Below, piece after piece: positions 6,978 to 12,794 of a stretch of 12,794 nucleotides of DNA. The translations under genes and the position numbers were made by a program. The first letter of the stretch is position 1. Each line of letters begins with the position of its first letter. Where the stretch lies: assembly GCA_012515635.1 (NCBI GenBank), contig JAAYXZ010000126.1, positions 1 to 12,794 on the forward strand. The letters run 5' to 3'. The notes under the pieces were generated by a model. It searched no databases. It was not told where the DNA came from and worked only from the letters and a program-made list of their open reading frames with translations. This stretch comes from Elusimicrobiota bacterium (GTDB taxonomy: Bacteria > Ratteibacteria > UBA8468 > B48-G9 > JAFGKM01).

Positions 6978-7418
6978 TTATTCAACCGCAATCCTAACAG
7001 TTTTTCTCTCTTCTTCAGGAGTTTTAGGAAGTGTTATCTCAAGGAGACCATCTTTGTATGTGGCGGATACTTTCTCCTTTTCCACAGGGGATGGTATCTT
7101 AATGCTTCTGGAGAATGCTCCCTCCCTAATCTCTTTCCTATAATAGTTTGCCTTCTTCTCCTCCTGCGTCTGATTGCTTTTTCCTGACAGGGTAAGAATA
7201 TCTTCTTCTAATGTAAGAGATATATCCTCTTTCTTGATGCCGGGCAATTCTGCTTTTACAAAGACATTTTTTTCATCTTCAGAGACATCTATCATCGGTT
7301 TTTTAGCGCATCCTTCCTCTGAAAGCATACAAGGCCTGAAGATATCCAGCATTCTGTCGAACTCATCTCTTATGCTCACAAATTCTTTCCACGGATTACT
7401 TTTCATTAGTTTTGTCAT
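6978..7418 (-). CDS. hsp20: Small heat-shock protein (Hsp20 / alpha-crystallin)
   Basis: This ATP-independent holdase binds unfolding proteins and forms cytoplasmic oligomers. The 146 residues comprise a short N-terminal arm (1-40) and an alpha-crystallin domain at about 41-133. Diagnostic stretches are AELPGIKKEDI (56-66), the YYRKEIREGAFSRSI segment (92-106), and YKDGLLEITLPK (121-132). A C-terminal V-R-I (141-143) corresponds to the I-x-I anchor that links dimers. A strong AGGAGG lies 8 nt before the ATG. It sits 76 bp downstream of the ParA-partner gene on the same strand, but the gap carries promoter-like elements, so it may be transcribed separately. A hairpin terminator follows its stop codon. 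No CIRCE operator is visible. Confidence 0.95.
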   Translation of the reverse strand: MTKLMKSNPWKEFVSIRDEFDRMLDIFRPCMLSEEGCAKKPMIDVSEDEKNVFVKAELPGIKKEDISLTLEEDILTLSGKSNQTQEEKKANYYRKEIREGAFSRSIKIPSPVEKEKVSATYKDGLLEITLPKTPEEERKTVRIAVE

Positions 7419-7441
7419 TGCCGTCCCCTCCTTTTTTGTTC

Positions 7442-7481
7442 TTTATAATTTTAGATGAAAAAGGAGACGGTAAAGTTTCAA
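7442..7481 (-). promoter_or_regulatory. Possible heat-shock promoter of hsp20
   Basis: The minus strand carries CTTTGAAA (TTGAAA at 7476-7481), then 15 nt, then TTTCATCTA (ending near 7453). This loosely resembles the sigma-32 pattern CTTGAA / CCCATnT. An ordinary sigma-70 reading (TTTACC-N15-TAAAAT) is also possible. A regulatory site in this 76-bp gap is likely; its sigma class is a guess. Confidence 0.3.
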
Positions 7482-7494
7482 AGGAGAGTGATAT

Positions 7495-7869
7495 TTATTG
7501 TATCAATTCCTTGACTCTCTTTAATAGCGTTTTTTCATCGGGGATATCAGATGTGTCTATTTCTGTATCCATAAAAGCATCTATAAATACCCGTATCAAC
7601 GTGTTTTTTGTTATTCTTTCCTTCTTGAATTCAGAAGCCCTGTTTTTTTGGATGTCCCTTGTTAGTTTATCAAGAAATTCCAGTTGGTCTTCTCTCAGAA
7701 GAGATGTTAGGCGGACTTCAAAGGTCTTAAATTTCGGAAGCGCTTCTGATGGCGTCTTTTTTCTTTTAAAGGGAGTTATATTATCGGTTTTTATCTCTAT
7801 GCCTTTTTTTTCTGCAGTGGTGGGTTGTATCCATTTTAATGGGTCTCTACCCAGTCCTGTCTTTTTCAT
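7495..7869 (-). CDS. ParA partner, RHH-like DNA-binding protein with ParB-like N-terminus
   Basis: The 124-residue protein matches no family I can name with certainty. Its N-terminus MKKTGLGRDPLKWIQ resembles the short conserved N-terminal peptide of chromosomal ParB proteins (GLGRGLxALI type), which contacts ParA. Residues 16-48 are polar and lysine-rich, probably flexible. From 49 the pattern is a strand (FEVRLT, 50-55), a helix (LLREDQLEFLDKLTRDIQK, 57-75) and a second helix starting at ITKNTLIRVFIDAF (86-99). This is the layout of a ribbon-helix-helix domain. The gene overlaps parA by four bases (ATGA) and has AGGAG upstream of its ATG, so the two are co-expressed. Inferred role: centromere or operator binding protein for this ParA. 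No ParB nuclease/CTPase or HTH domain is present. Confidence 0.8.
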   Translation of the reverse strand: MKKTGLGRDPLKWIQPTTAEKKGIEIKTDNITPFKRKKTPSEALPKFKTFEVRLTSLLREDQLEFLDKLTRDIQKNRASEFKKERITKNTLIRVFIDAFMDTEIDTSDIPDEKTLLKRVKELIQ

Positions 7870-8636
7870 TTTTTCTTCTCCTGTGTTAATATTTCTGCTG
7901 TAAGTTTCTTATAGTCCTCCCAGCCATGACTGCCTGGCGCAAAATCCTTAATACTTTTCCCGAACCCGGGCGCTTCTGCAAGCCGCACATTTTCCCTGAT
8001 TTTAGTTTTGAAGACCTTTTTCTTGAAATGGGAATAAACTTTTTCTGACACATCTTTACAGATGTTTTTTCTGCCGTCAAACATAGTGACGATTATCCCT
8101 GTTACATCTATTTTTGAATTCAACCTGCTTTTTACGACATCTATTGTCTGTATAAGTTTAGTCAACCCTTCAAGCGCAAAAAATTCCGCCTGAATGGGAA
8201 TAAAGATTTCGTTGGCAGTGGTAAGCGCATTGATTGTTAAAAGACCGAGAGACGGAGGACAATCTATAAGCACATAATCAAAAGCCGCCCTATATTTTTT
8301 TAACGCATCTCTTAATACAATCTCTCTGCCGATTTCATTGACCAGTTCTATCTCTGCGCTTGCCAACTCTATACTGGCAGGTATAATAAAAAGATTTTTT
8401 TCATAGGTTTCAATTATTGCGTCTTTTATAGGTGTTTTTTTAATCAGTACATCATAAACCGACCTCTCTATCTCCGGCGGTTCAAAGCCCAAATGTATGG
8501 TTGTGTGCGCTTGAGGGTCAAGGTCTATCAGTAAAACTTTTTTGTTGTTTTTGGCAAGGAAAGCCCCTGCATTAACCACGGTTGTTGTTTTTCCTGAACC
8601 GCCTTTCTGGTTAATTACTGCTATCTTTCGCATCAT
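7866..8636 (-). CDS. parA: ParA/Soj-family ATPase
   Basis: The deviant-Walker ATPase of the ParA family drives segregation of DNA or other cargo by ATP-dependent dimerisation on the nucleoid. The 256 residues contain the Walker A box KGGSGKTT (11-18) with signature Lys11, the Walker A' box DLDPQA (38-43), and Walker B YVLIDCPPSLG (121-131). Serine replaces the common valine in Walker A, as in some other ParA proteins. The protein has no N-terminal HTH extension, which fits the short Soj/type Ib group. Two adjacent ATGs exist; the second (8633) has better spacing to AAGGGGG. A good promoter lies upstream, and the small partner gene overlaps its 3' end. A chromosomal context of housekeeping genes argues against a plasmid. 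Confidence 0.95.
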   Translation of the reverse strand: MMRKIAVINQKGGSGKTTTVVNAGAFLAKNNKKVLLIDLDPQAHTTIHLGFEPPEIERSVYDVLIKKTPIKDAIIETYEKNLFIIPASIELASAEIELVNEIGREIVLRDALKKYRAAFDYVLIDCPPSLGLLTINALTTANEIFIPIQAEFFALEGLTKLIQTIDVVKSRLNSKIDVTGIIVTMFDGRKNICKDVSEKVYSHFKKKVFKTKIRENVRLAEAPGFGKSIKDFAPGSHGWEDYKKLTAEILTQEKKK

Positions 8637-8649
8637 TCCCCCTTGTTGT

Positions 8650-8666
8650 ATGAAGTTATGAACTTC
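8650..8666. repeat. Repeat on the parA transcription start (candidate operator)
   Basis: GAAGTT (8652-8657) and AACTTC (8661-8666) form a perfect inverted repeat around ATG. The same bases read as two tandem 8-mers, ATGAAGTT and ATGAACTT (8650-8665), differing at one base. The repeat covers the predicted first transcribed bases of parA. The arrangement suits binding by a dimeric ribbon-helix-helix protein; binding itself is inferred. Confidence 0.5.
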
Positions 8667-8671
8667 GTAAT

Positions 8672-8700
8672 AAGATAAAACATAATCCTTTTTTTGTCAA
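8672..8700 (-). promoter_or_regulatory. parA: Sigma-70-type promoter of parA
   Basis: On the minus strand a perfect -35 TTGACA (8695-8700) is followed by 17 nt and TATCTT (8672-8677). Transcription would start near 8665, giving a leader of roughly 29 nt before the parA ATG pair. Confidence 0.65.
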
Positions 8701-8720
8701 CAGACATTTTTAATGATAAT
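8694..8720 (+). promoter_or_regulatory. aroE: Possible aroE promoter overlapping that of parA
   Basis: TTGTCA (8694-8699), 15 nt, then GATAAT (8715-8720) read toward aroE. The -35 shares its bases with the parA -35 on the other strand. The spacing is short. The predicted start of transcription (about 8727) falls next to the aroE ATG at 8729. Confidence 0.35.
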
Positions 8721-8728
8721 ATTTTTTT

Positions 8729-9577
8729 ATGAAGATAACAGGAATAACAAAAATCACAGGAGTGTTCGGGTACCCAGTGAAACATTCTTTATCCCCTGTT
8801 TTTCATAATGCCGCATTTAGATATCTGAATCTTGATTATGTTTATATCCCTATTGAGGTTGCGCCTGAGAATATAGGTAACGCCGTTAAAGGGATAAAGG
8901 CAATGAATTTCGCAGGGGTTAATATTACCGTCCCTTATAAAACAACCGTTATGCCGTATCTTGATGAAATTGATGCGGATGCCAAGATGTTGTGCGCGGT
9001 CAACACACTCGTAAATAAAGAGGGAAAAATAAAAGGATATAATACAGATGGTCATGGCTTTATACGCTCAATAAAAGAGAGAGGTATTACGTTGAAGGAT
9101 AAGACAATCTTTTTGCTCGGGGCGGGTGGCGCCGCCTGTGCTGTTGCTGACGCTTTAGTTAAGGAAAATGTCGGAAAAATATGTATCTGCAATAGAACAG
9201 ACCAAAAAGCAATTACCTTAAAAGAGCATCTTCTAAAAACACGTAATTTTCAAGGTGGTTGCGTAGTACCGTTTGCTCAAAAAAACAATGAAGAATACTG
9301 GGGAAATGTTGATATACTAATCAATACCACATCAATAGGTATGCAAGAATATGACCTTCCGCTTGTTGAAGAAAGATTTATCAAGCCGCTCAAACTTGTA
9401 TATGACATTGTATATAACAGAGAAACGGATATTATCAAGTTTGCTCAAAAAGCGGGAGTTCCATTTATTGACGGGCTTTCTATGCTTGTTTATCAAGGCG
9501 CTGTCGCTTTTGAATTCTGGACGGGAATAACAGCGCCTGTGGAAGAGATGAAAAAAGCTGTCGGACTTGACAGGTAG
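8729..9577 (+). CDS. aroE: Shikimate dehydrogenase (NADP+)
   Basis: AroE reduces 3-dehydroshikimate to shikimate in the aromatic amino-acid pathway. The 282 residues are of normal length. GYPVKHSLSP (14-23) supplies the shikimate-binding serines. NITVPYK (65-71) ends in the catalytic Lys71. AVNTL (90-94) and YNTDG (104-108) supply Asn92 and the catalytic aspartate Asp107. The Rossmann domain begins with GAGGAA (131-136), and the NRT at 155-157 sits where NADP-preferring enzymes bind the 2' phosphate. The C-terminal block GLSMLVYQGAVAFEFWTG region closes the substrate site. No Shine-Dalgarno is seen before the ATG, only a T-rich run behind a -10-like hexamer. The gene is divergent from parA and no other aro gene is nearby. 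Confidence 0.96.
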   Translation: MKITGITKITGVFGYPVKHSLSPVFHNAAFRYLNLDYVYIPIEVAPENIGNAVKGIKAMNFAGVNITVPYKTTVMPYLDEIDADAKMLCAVNTLVNKEGKIKGYNTDGHGFIRSIKERGITLKDKTIFLLGAGGAACAVADALVKENVGKICICNRTDQKAITLKEHLLKTRNFQGGCVVPFAQKNNEEYWGNVDILINTTSIGMQEYDLPLVEERFIKPLKLVYDIVYNRETDIIKFAQKAGVPFIDGLSMLVYQGAVAFEFWTGITAPVEEMKKAVGLDR

Positions 9578-9596
9578 AAATTATCTATGTTATTTT
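9567..9596 (+). promoter_or_regulatory. Promoter of the small membrane protein gene
   Basis: A perfect TTGACA (9567-9572), overlapping the end of aroE, is followed by 18 nt and TATTTT (9591-9596). Transcription would begin near 9603, leaving a leader of about 29 nt that includes a strong AGGAGG (9622-9627). The hexamers are seen; activity is inferred. Confidence 0.45.
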
Positions 9597-9631
9597 GTAG
9601 AGAAGGATTTAGCAATTAACAAGGAGGGATA

Positions 9632-9841
9632 ATGGGAGCGTTTATAGGTGGAGTTATAGCGATTGTCATCGGAATCTTGGGTTTAGCCAAATGGTGGGGC
9701 TTATTTATTAAAGCGTTGCTCGCAGTGATTCCTTTTCTGCTTCTTGTCGGCGGAGTAATAGCAGTAGCCGCTGGTGTCAGCGATATGAAAGATAAAGCAG
9801 AGGAAAAGAAAGAGACGAAAGAAGAAAAACCCGTCGTATAA
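9632..9841 (+). CDS. Small two-helix membrane protein, unknown function
   Basis: No named family is recognised for this 69-residue protein. Two hydrophobic segments, about 3-19 and 24-48, are separated by KWW (20-22). Both are rich in small residues with glycine repeats (GGVIAIVIGILG and GGVIAVAAG), which favours tight helix packing or oligomers. The final 19 residues are almost all Lys, Glu, Asp and Ala/Thr, forming a charged tail. The gene is real by several signs. It has AGGAGG upstream, its own promoter candidate, a strong terminator 28 nt after its stop, and a protein-like composition in this frame only. I have an impression of similar small proteins in candidate-phylum genomes, but cannot confirm it here. 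It might be a structural or stress-related inner-membrane peptide; this is a guess. Confidence 0.8.
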   Translation: MGAFIGGVIAIVIGILGLAKWWGLFIKALLAVIPFLLLVGGVIAVAAGVSDMKDKAEEKKETKEEKPVV

Positions 9842-9868
9842 TAAATAGTAAATAATTTATCAAACAAG

Positions 9869-9899
9869 AAAGGGGAAAGATTTTTTCTTCCCCTTTTTT
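9869..9899. terminator. Shared terminator between small protein gene and leuS
   Basis: A perfect 9-bp stem, AAAGGGGAA (9869-9877) with TTCCCCTTT (9888-9896), has a 10-nt loop and runs into a T tract on the + strand. It ends the small membrane protein transcript. On the minus strand the hairpin starts within the leuS stop region and has a weaker T run, so it may also terminate leuS. Confidence 0.75.
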
Positions 9900-12345
9900 A
9901 TTTGATTATAAGATTGAGAACTTTATCCTGAACATAGATGTGTTTGATGATGGTTTTATCTTGCAGCCATCTTGAAATAGAGGGTTCTTCCTCCGCAAGT
10001 TTTATCACTTCTTTCTCAGTGCTGTTAACAGGGGCGGTTATTCTCCCCCGAACTTTCCCGTTTATCTGTATGGCTATAACGGAGTTTTTATCAACAAGAT
10101 ACTGGGTATCCGGTTCCGGCCACTTTTCAGAGAATACCGAATTTGTTTTCCCTGCTAATCTCCACATCTCTTCGCAGATATGCGGAGCAAAAGGAGCCAT
10201 AACTCTTGTGAATTTTAACCAGACCCCTTCAAGTGTTTTTTTAGAACACTCTTTACGCTCTATAACTCGCGAGAGATGGTTTGTAAATTCCATCATTCTC
10301 GCTATGGCAGTGTTGAAATGGAAGGCCTTTGTTATATCGTCTGTAACCGCCTTGATTGTTTTGTTGATGTTTTTTTCCGCATCTACATCCCCTGTATGTG
10401 TCTTTGTCTCCTTATAAGAAAGCACACTATCGTTTAATGCCCATACCCTGTTTATAAATCTCCATGCGCCTTCTATTCCTTTCTCAGACCATTCAAGGTC
10501 TATCTCGGGCGGAGCGGCAAAGAGTATAAAGAGCCGCAGTGTATCTACGCCATAGGAGTTGATTATATCTTTAGGGTCCACAACGTTCCCTTTAGATTTG
10601 GACATTTTTGTCCCATCTTTTATAACCATACCCTGACAAAGCAGATTTTCAAACGGTTCCTTAAAATCCAGATATTCGAGGTCATTCAATACTTTCACAA
10701 AAAACCTGCTGTATAACAGATGAAGTATAGCATGCTCTATACCACCGATATACTGGTTTACAGGCATCCAATAGTTAACCTCTTTTTTATCAAACGGCTT
10801 GTCTTGTGTATCTGCTGTTGCATATCTCAAAAAATACCAGGAGGAGTCCATAAATGTGTCCATTGTGTCTGTCTCTCTTTCAGCTTCTCCTCCGCATTCA
10901 GGACAGATGCAACGCAAAAACTCAGGGACACTCTTAAGAGGTGAAGTGCCATGTCCTGTTAAACGGACGTTATAAGGGAGTGTAATTGGCAGGTCTTTTT
11001 CCGGAACAGGAACAATACCGCACTTGTTACAGTATATAATAGGGATAGGAGTCCCCCAATATCTTTGCCTTGATATGCACCAGTCCCTTAAACTATAACA
11101 GATTGTTTTTTTGCCCAAGTTCTTTTTTGTCAGGGCTTCCGTTATTATTTCCATAAACTCTGTATTAGGTATGCCATTATATTCTCCCGAGTTGACCATT
11201 ACTCCCTCTCCTTCATAAGCCGATTCTATTTGTTCGGGGGTTATGCTCCAATCAGGGTTTTTTATGACAACCTTTACGGGGAGTTTATATTTCTGTGCGA
11301 ATTCAAAATCCCTCTGGTCATGCGCAGGCACAGCCATAATAGCGCCTGTGCCGTATTCCATAAGGACATAATTTCCTATCCATATAGGTATAGGTTCGCC
11401 ATTCACAGGATTTATAGCGTTAATTCCTGTATAAATCCCTTCTTTCTCCATATTGGCGGTATCCTCTGCAGTGAGCGCTTGGTTTTTTACCTTCAGCAGA
11501 AATCTTTCCACCTCTGCTTTTAAGCGGCTTTTTTCCAGTATGCCCTGTACCAGCGGATGCCTCGGAGATAAGACCACATAAGTCGCTCCGAAGAGAGTAT
11601 CAGGTCTTGTAGTAAATACTATAAGTTCTTTATCTAAGTCAGGAATGGCGAAACAAACCTCTGTTCCGTAGCTCTTTCCTATCCAGTTTTTCTGCATTGT
11701 AATGACGCGTTCAGGCCAATCTTTTATCCCGGAAAAATCAAGGAGTTTTTCAGCGTAATCGGTGATTTTTATAAACCACTGGGACAACTCTTTTTGCTCA
11801 ACTTCAGAGTTGCATCTCCAGCATCCGCCGTCTATTACCTGTTCATTGGCAAGAACTGTTTTACAGGCAGGGCACCAGTTAGCAGGAGAGAGTTTTTTAT
11901 AGACAAGCCCGTTCTTATAAAACTGAAGGAAAAAATATTGGTTCCATCTGTAATATTCAGGGTCGCATGTTATGACCTCTCTCTCCCAGCAATAGGATAT
12001 GCCAAGTGTTTTTAGTTGCTCCCTTATCGTTTCTATGTTCTTATATGTCCAGTCCTTAGGGTGTGTCTTCTGTTTAATGGCGGCATTTTCAGCAGGCATA
12101 CCAAAGGCGTCATAACCTATTGGGTGAAGTATATTAAACCCGTTCATAACGAAAAAACGGGCGATAACATCACCGATTGTGTAATTTCTTACGTGCCCCA
12201 TATGCATCTGCGCAGAAGTGTAAGGAAACATCTCAAGAACATAAAATTTTTTCTTATCGGGTAAAAAAGAAGCCCTGTATATTCCTGACTCTTCCCATTG
12301 TTTTTGCCACTTTTTTTCTATACCGCTAAATTGATATTTTTCCAT
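9898..12345 (-). CDS. leuS: Leucyl-tRNA synthetase
   Basis: This class I synthetase charges tRNA-Leu with leucine. The 815 residues are slightly short for the bacterial type but all main parts are present. HMGH (48-51) is the HIGH motif and KMSKS (580-584) the second ATP motif. A zinc knuckle has Cys158, 161, 175 and 178. The editing domain (about 225-410) has TTRPDT (245-250), GTGAIMAVPAHDQRD (332-346) and the conserved aspartates 343 and 346, so proofreading is probably intact. A second CxxC pair set (439/442 and 481/484) precedes the ETDTMDTFMDSSWYFLRY block (491-508). The anticodon-binding and C-terminal domains follow. The ribosome binding site is weak (A-rich, AAGAAAA). No T-box leader is visible upstream, unlike many Gram-positive leuS genes. 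Confidence 0.98.
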   Translation of the reverse strand: MEKYQFSGIEKKWQKQWEESGIYRASFLPDKKKFYVLEMFPYTSAQMHMGHVRNYTIGDVIARFFVMNGFNILHPIGYDAFGMPAENAAIKQKTHPKDWTYKNIETIREQLKTLGISYCWEREVITCDPEYYRWNQYFFLQFYKNGLVYKKLSPANWCPACKTVLANEQVIDGGCWRCNSEVEQKELSQWFIKITDYAEKLLDFSGIKDWPERVITMQKNWIGKSYGTEVCFAIPDLDKELIVFTTRPDTLFGATYVVLSPRHPLVQGILEKSRLKAEVERFLLKVKNQALTAEDTANMEKEGIYTGINAINPVNGEPIPIWIGNYVLMEYGTGAIMAVPAHDQRDFEFAQKYKLPVKVVIKNPDWSITPEQIESAYEGEGVMVNSGEYNGIPNTEFMEIITEALTKKNLGKKTICYSLRDWCISRQRYWGTPIPIIYCNKCGIVPVPEKDLPITLPYNVRLTGHGTSPLKSVPEFLRCICPECGGEAERETDTMDTFMDSSWYFLRYATADTQDKPFDKKEVNYWMPVNQYIGGIEHAILHLLYSRFFVKVLNDLEYLDFKEPFENLLCQGMVIKDGTKMSKSKGNVVDPKDIINSYGVDTLRLFILFAAPPEIDLEWSEKGIEGAWRFINRVWALNDSVLSYKETKTHTGDVDAEKNINKTIKAVTDDITKAFHFNTAIARMMEFTNHLSRVIERKECSKKTLEGVWLKFTRVMAPFAPHICEEMWRLAGKTNSVFSEKWPEPDTQYLVDKNSVIAIQINGKVRGRITAPVNSTEKEVIKLAEEEPSISRWLQDKTIIKHIYVQDKVLNLIIK

Positions 12346-12371
12346 TTTTCTTTTTGATATCCTTATGTTCG

Positions 12372-12403
12372 TATTATATCTATTGCCTTATTTTATTATA
12401 TCT
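12372..12403. repeat. Direct repeat in the leuS/dehydrogenase intergenic region
   Basis: TATTATATCT occurs at 12372-12381 and again at 12394-12403, 22 bp apart. Each copy contains TATAAT when read toward leuS, so these may be two alternative -10 elements. No convincing -35 accompanies either. The rest of this 244-bp divergent gap shows only AT-rich sequence and the dehydrogenase promoter. Confidence 0.35.
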
Positions 12404-12556
12404 TCCCCCTTTTTTCAATTGCGTATATATATTGTAGAACATAGGAAAAAACTCCATTCCGAACTTTTTTTACAGGATGGGCAGGTTCTTTCCATACGAT
12501 ATGTCTCCAATATAATGCTTTTAAGGGGTGCCTCAGTTAAGGATTTACCAACAGGA

Positions 12557-12565
12557 TGTTATAAT
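12557..12565 (+). promoter_or_regulatory. Extended -10 promoter of the dehydrogenase gene
   Basis: TGTTATAAT is a perfect extended -10. A start of transcription near 12572 would leave an 18-nt leader carrying AGGAGG (12576-12581), 8 nt before the ATG. No good -35 is seen. Confidence 0.55.
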
Positions 12566-12589
12566 AAAAACAGTCAGGAGGATAATTTG

Positions 12590-12794
12590 ATGAAAAACAA
12601 TATCTATTTTAATATGGGGGCAAAGGTTTTTTTTGAAAGGAAGGGTGTTGGCAAATATCTTCCACAGATAACAGAATATGGAAAAAAAGTTCTTATAGTT
12701 AGCGGAAAACATTTTATATTTCGGTCAGGGTTATTTGAGAAAATCACGGAGATTCTTTCAAGAGAAAATATAGAATATGTATCATATACAGGGG
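12590..12794 (+). CDS. Iron-type alcohol dehydrogenase, N-terminal part
   Basis: Sixty-eight codons are present before the window ends. The translation starts MKNNIYFNMGAKVFFERKGV, and YGKKVLIVSGK follows at 30-40, then SGLFEKITEILSRENIEYV at 46-64. This is the N-terminal dinucleotide-binding half typical of group III iron-containing alcohol dehydrogenases and the related butanol and glycerol dehydrogenases. In these, a beta strand leads to a P-T-K-I-like segment, a G-K-G turn and a V-L-V-V-Y-G strand. The metal-ligand histidines and aspartate lie beyond the edge, so the substrate class cannot be judged. The strong AGGAGG and the extended -10 upstream support this start. The gene is divergent from leuS. 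Confidence 0.75.
   Translation, partial: MKNNIYFNMGAKVFFERKGVGKYLPQITEYGKKVLIVSGKHFIFRSGLFEKITEILSRENIEYVSYTG

Noticed and set aside
7419..7494. CIRCE operator upstream of hsp20
   Set aside because: TTAGCACTC with its inverted GAGTGCTAA partner is absent.
7412..7903. Open frame on + across the ParA-partner gene
   Set aside because: The translation is a low-complexity Ser/Phe/Val-rich hydrophobic mix, with no ribosome binding site. The minus-strand gene here is supported by the ATGA overlap and AGGAG.
8637..8728. Canonical parS site near parA
   Set aside because: No sequence close to TGTTTCACGTGAAACA is found here or elsewhere in the window.
12346..12589. T-box riboswitch or other structured leader for leuS
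   Set aside because: No T-box consensus or matching terminator pair is present on the minus strand; the region is simple AT-rich sequence.
1..12794. CRISPR arrays, tRNA or rRNA genes, transposases and phage genes
   Set aside because: No regularly spaced repeats, cloverleaf or rRNA motifs, or mobile-element proteins were found on either strand.

Overview
This is a 12.8 kb piece of an AT-rich bacterial chromosome. It carries dense housekeeping and biosynthetic genes and shows no phage, transposon, CRISPR, tRNA or rRNA signal. The gene set (diaminopimelate decarboxylase, an ApbE lipoprotein with a lipobox, bacterial-type LeuRS, ParA) indicates a diderm-like bacterium. The odd ParA partner and the small hydrophobic protein after aroE remind me of uncultured candidate-phylum genomes of the Omnitrophota or PVC-adjacent kind. 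That placement is an impression from memory, not something the sequence proves.

Layout. Left: a possible symmetric bidirectional promoter (60-92), then a two-CBS-domain protein and an ArsB/NhaD/SLC13-type ion transporter (+). Convergent with the transporter is a minus-strand pair: a UPF0280 protein with an ApbE-like fold and an overlapping membrane methyltransferase of the ICMT/PEMT type. Centre: argH and lysA on +, overlapping by 22 bp, forming the last steps of arginine and lysine synthesis. lysA runs tail-to-tail into a minus-strand series read parA, a ribbon-helix-helix-like ParA partner, hsp20, apbE. Divergent from parA is aroE (+), then a 69-residue two-helix membrane protein with its own promoter and a shared terminator. 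Right: leuS on minus, and divergent from it the start of an iron-type alcohol dehydrogenase cut by the window edge.

How the genes relate. Most are independent housekeeping units: amino-acid end steps, shikimate pathway, leucine charging, chaperone. Three groups look functionally linked by spacing. These are the CBS protein with the transporter, the UPF0280 protein with the methyltransferase (34 bp overlap, strong internal ribosome binding site), and parA with its small partner (4 bp ATGA overlap).

The best candidate for something undescribed is the parA locus. Its partner joins a ParB-like N-terminal GLGR peptide to what looks like a ribbon-helix-helix DNA-binding domain, in place of the ParB nuclease/HTH body. 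A compact repeat sits on the predicted parA transcription start and could be its operator or centromere site. Several genes (UPF0280, aroE, apbE) lack a Shine-Dalgarno, and two of them lie directly behind a -10 element, suggesting leaderless mRNAs.
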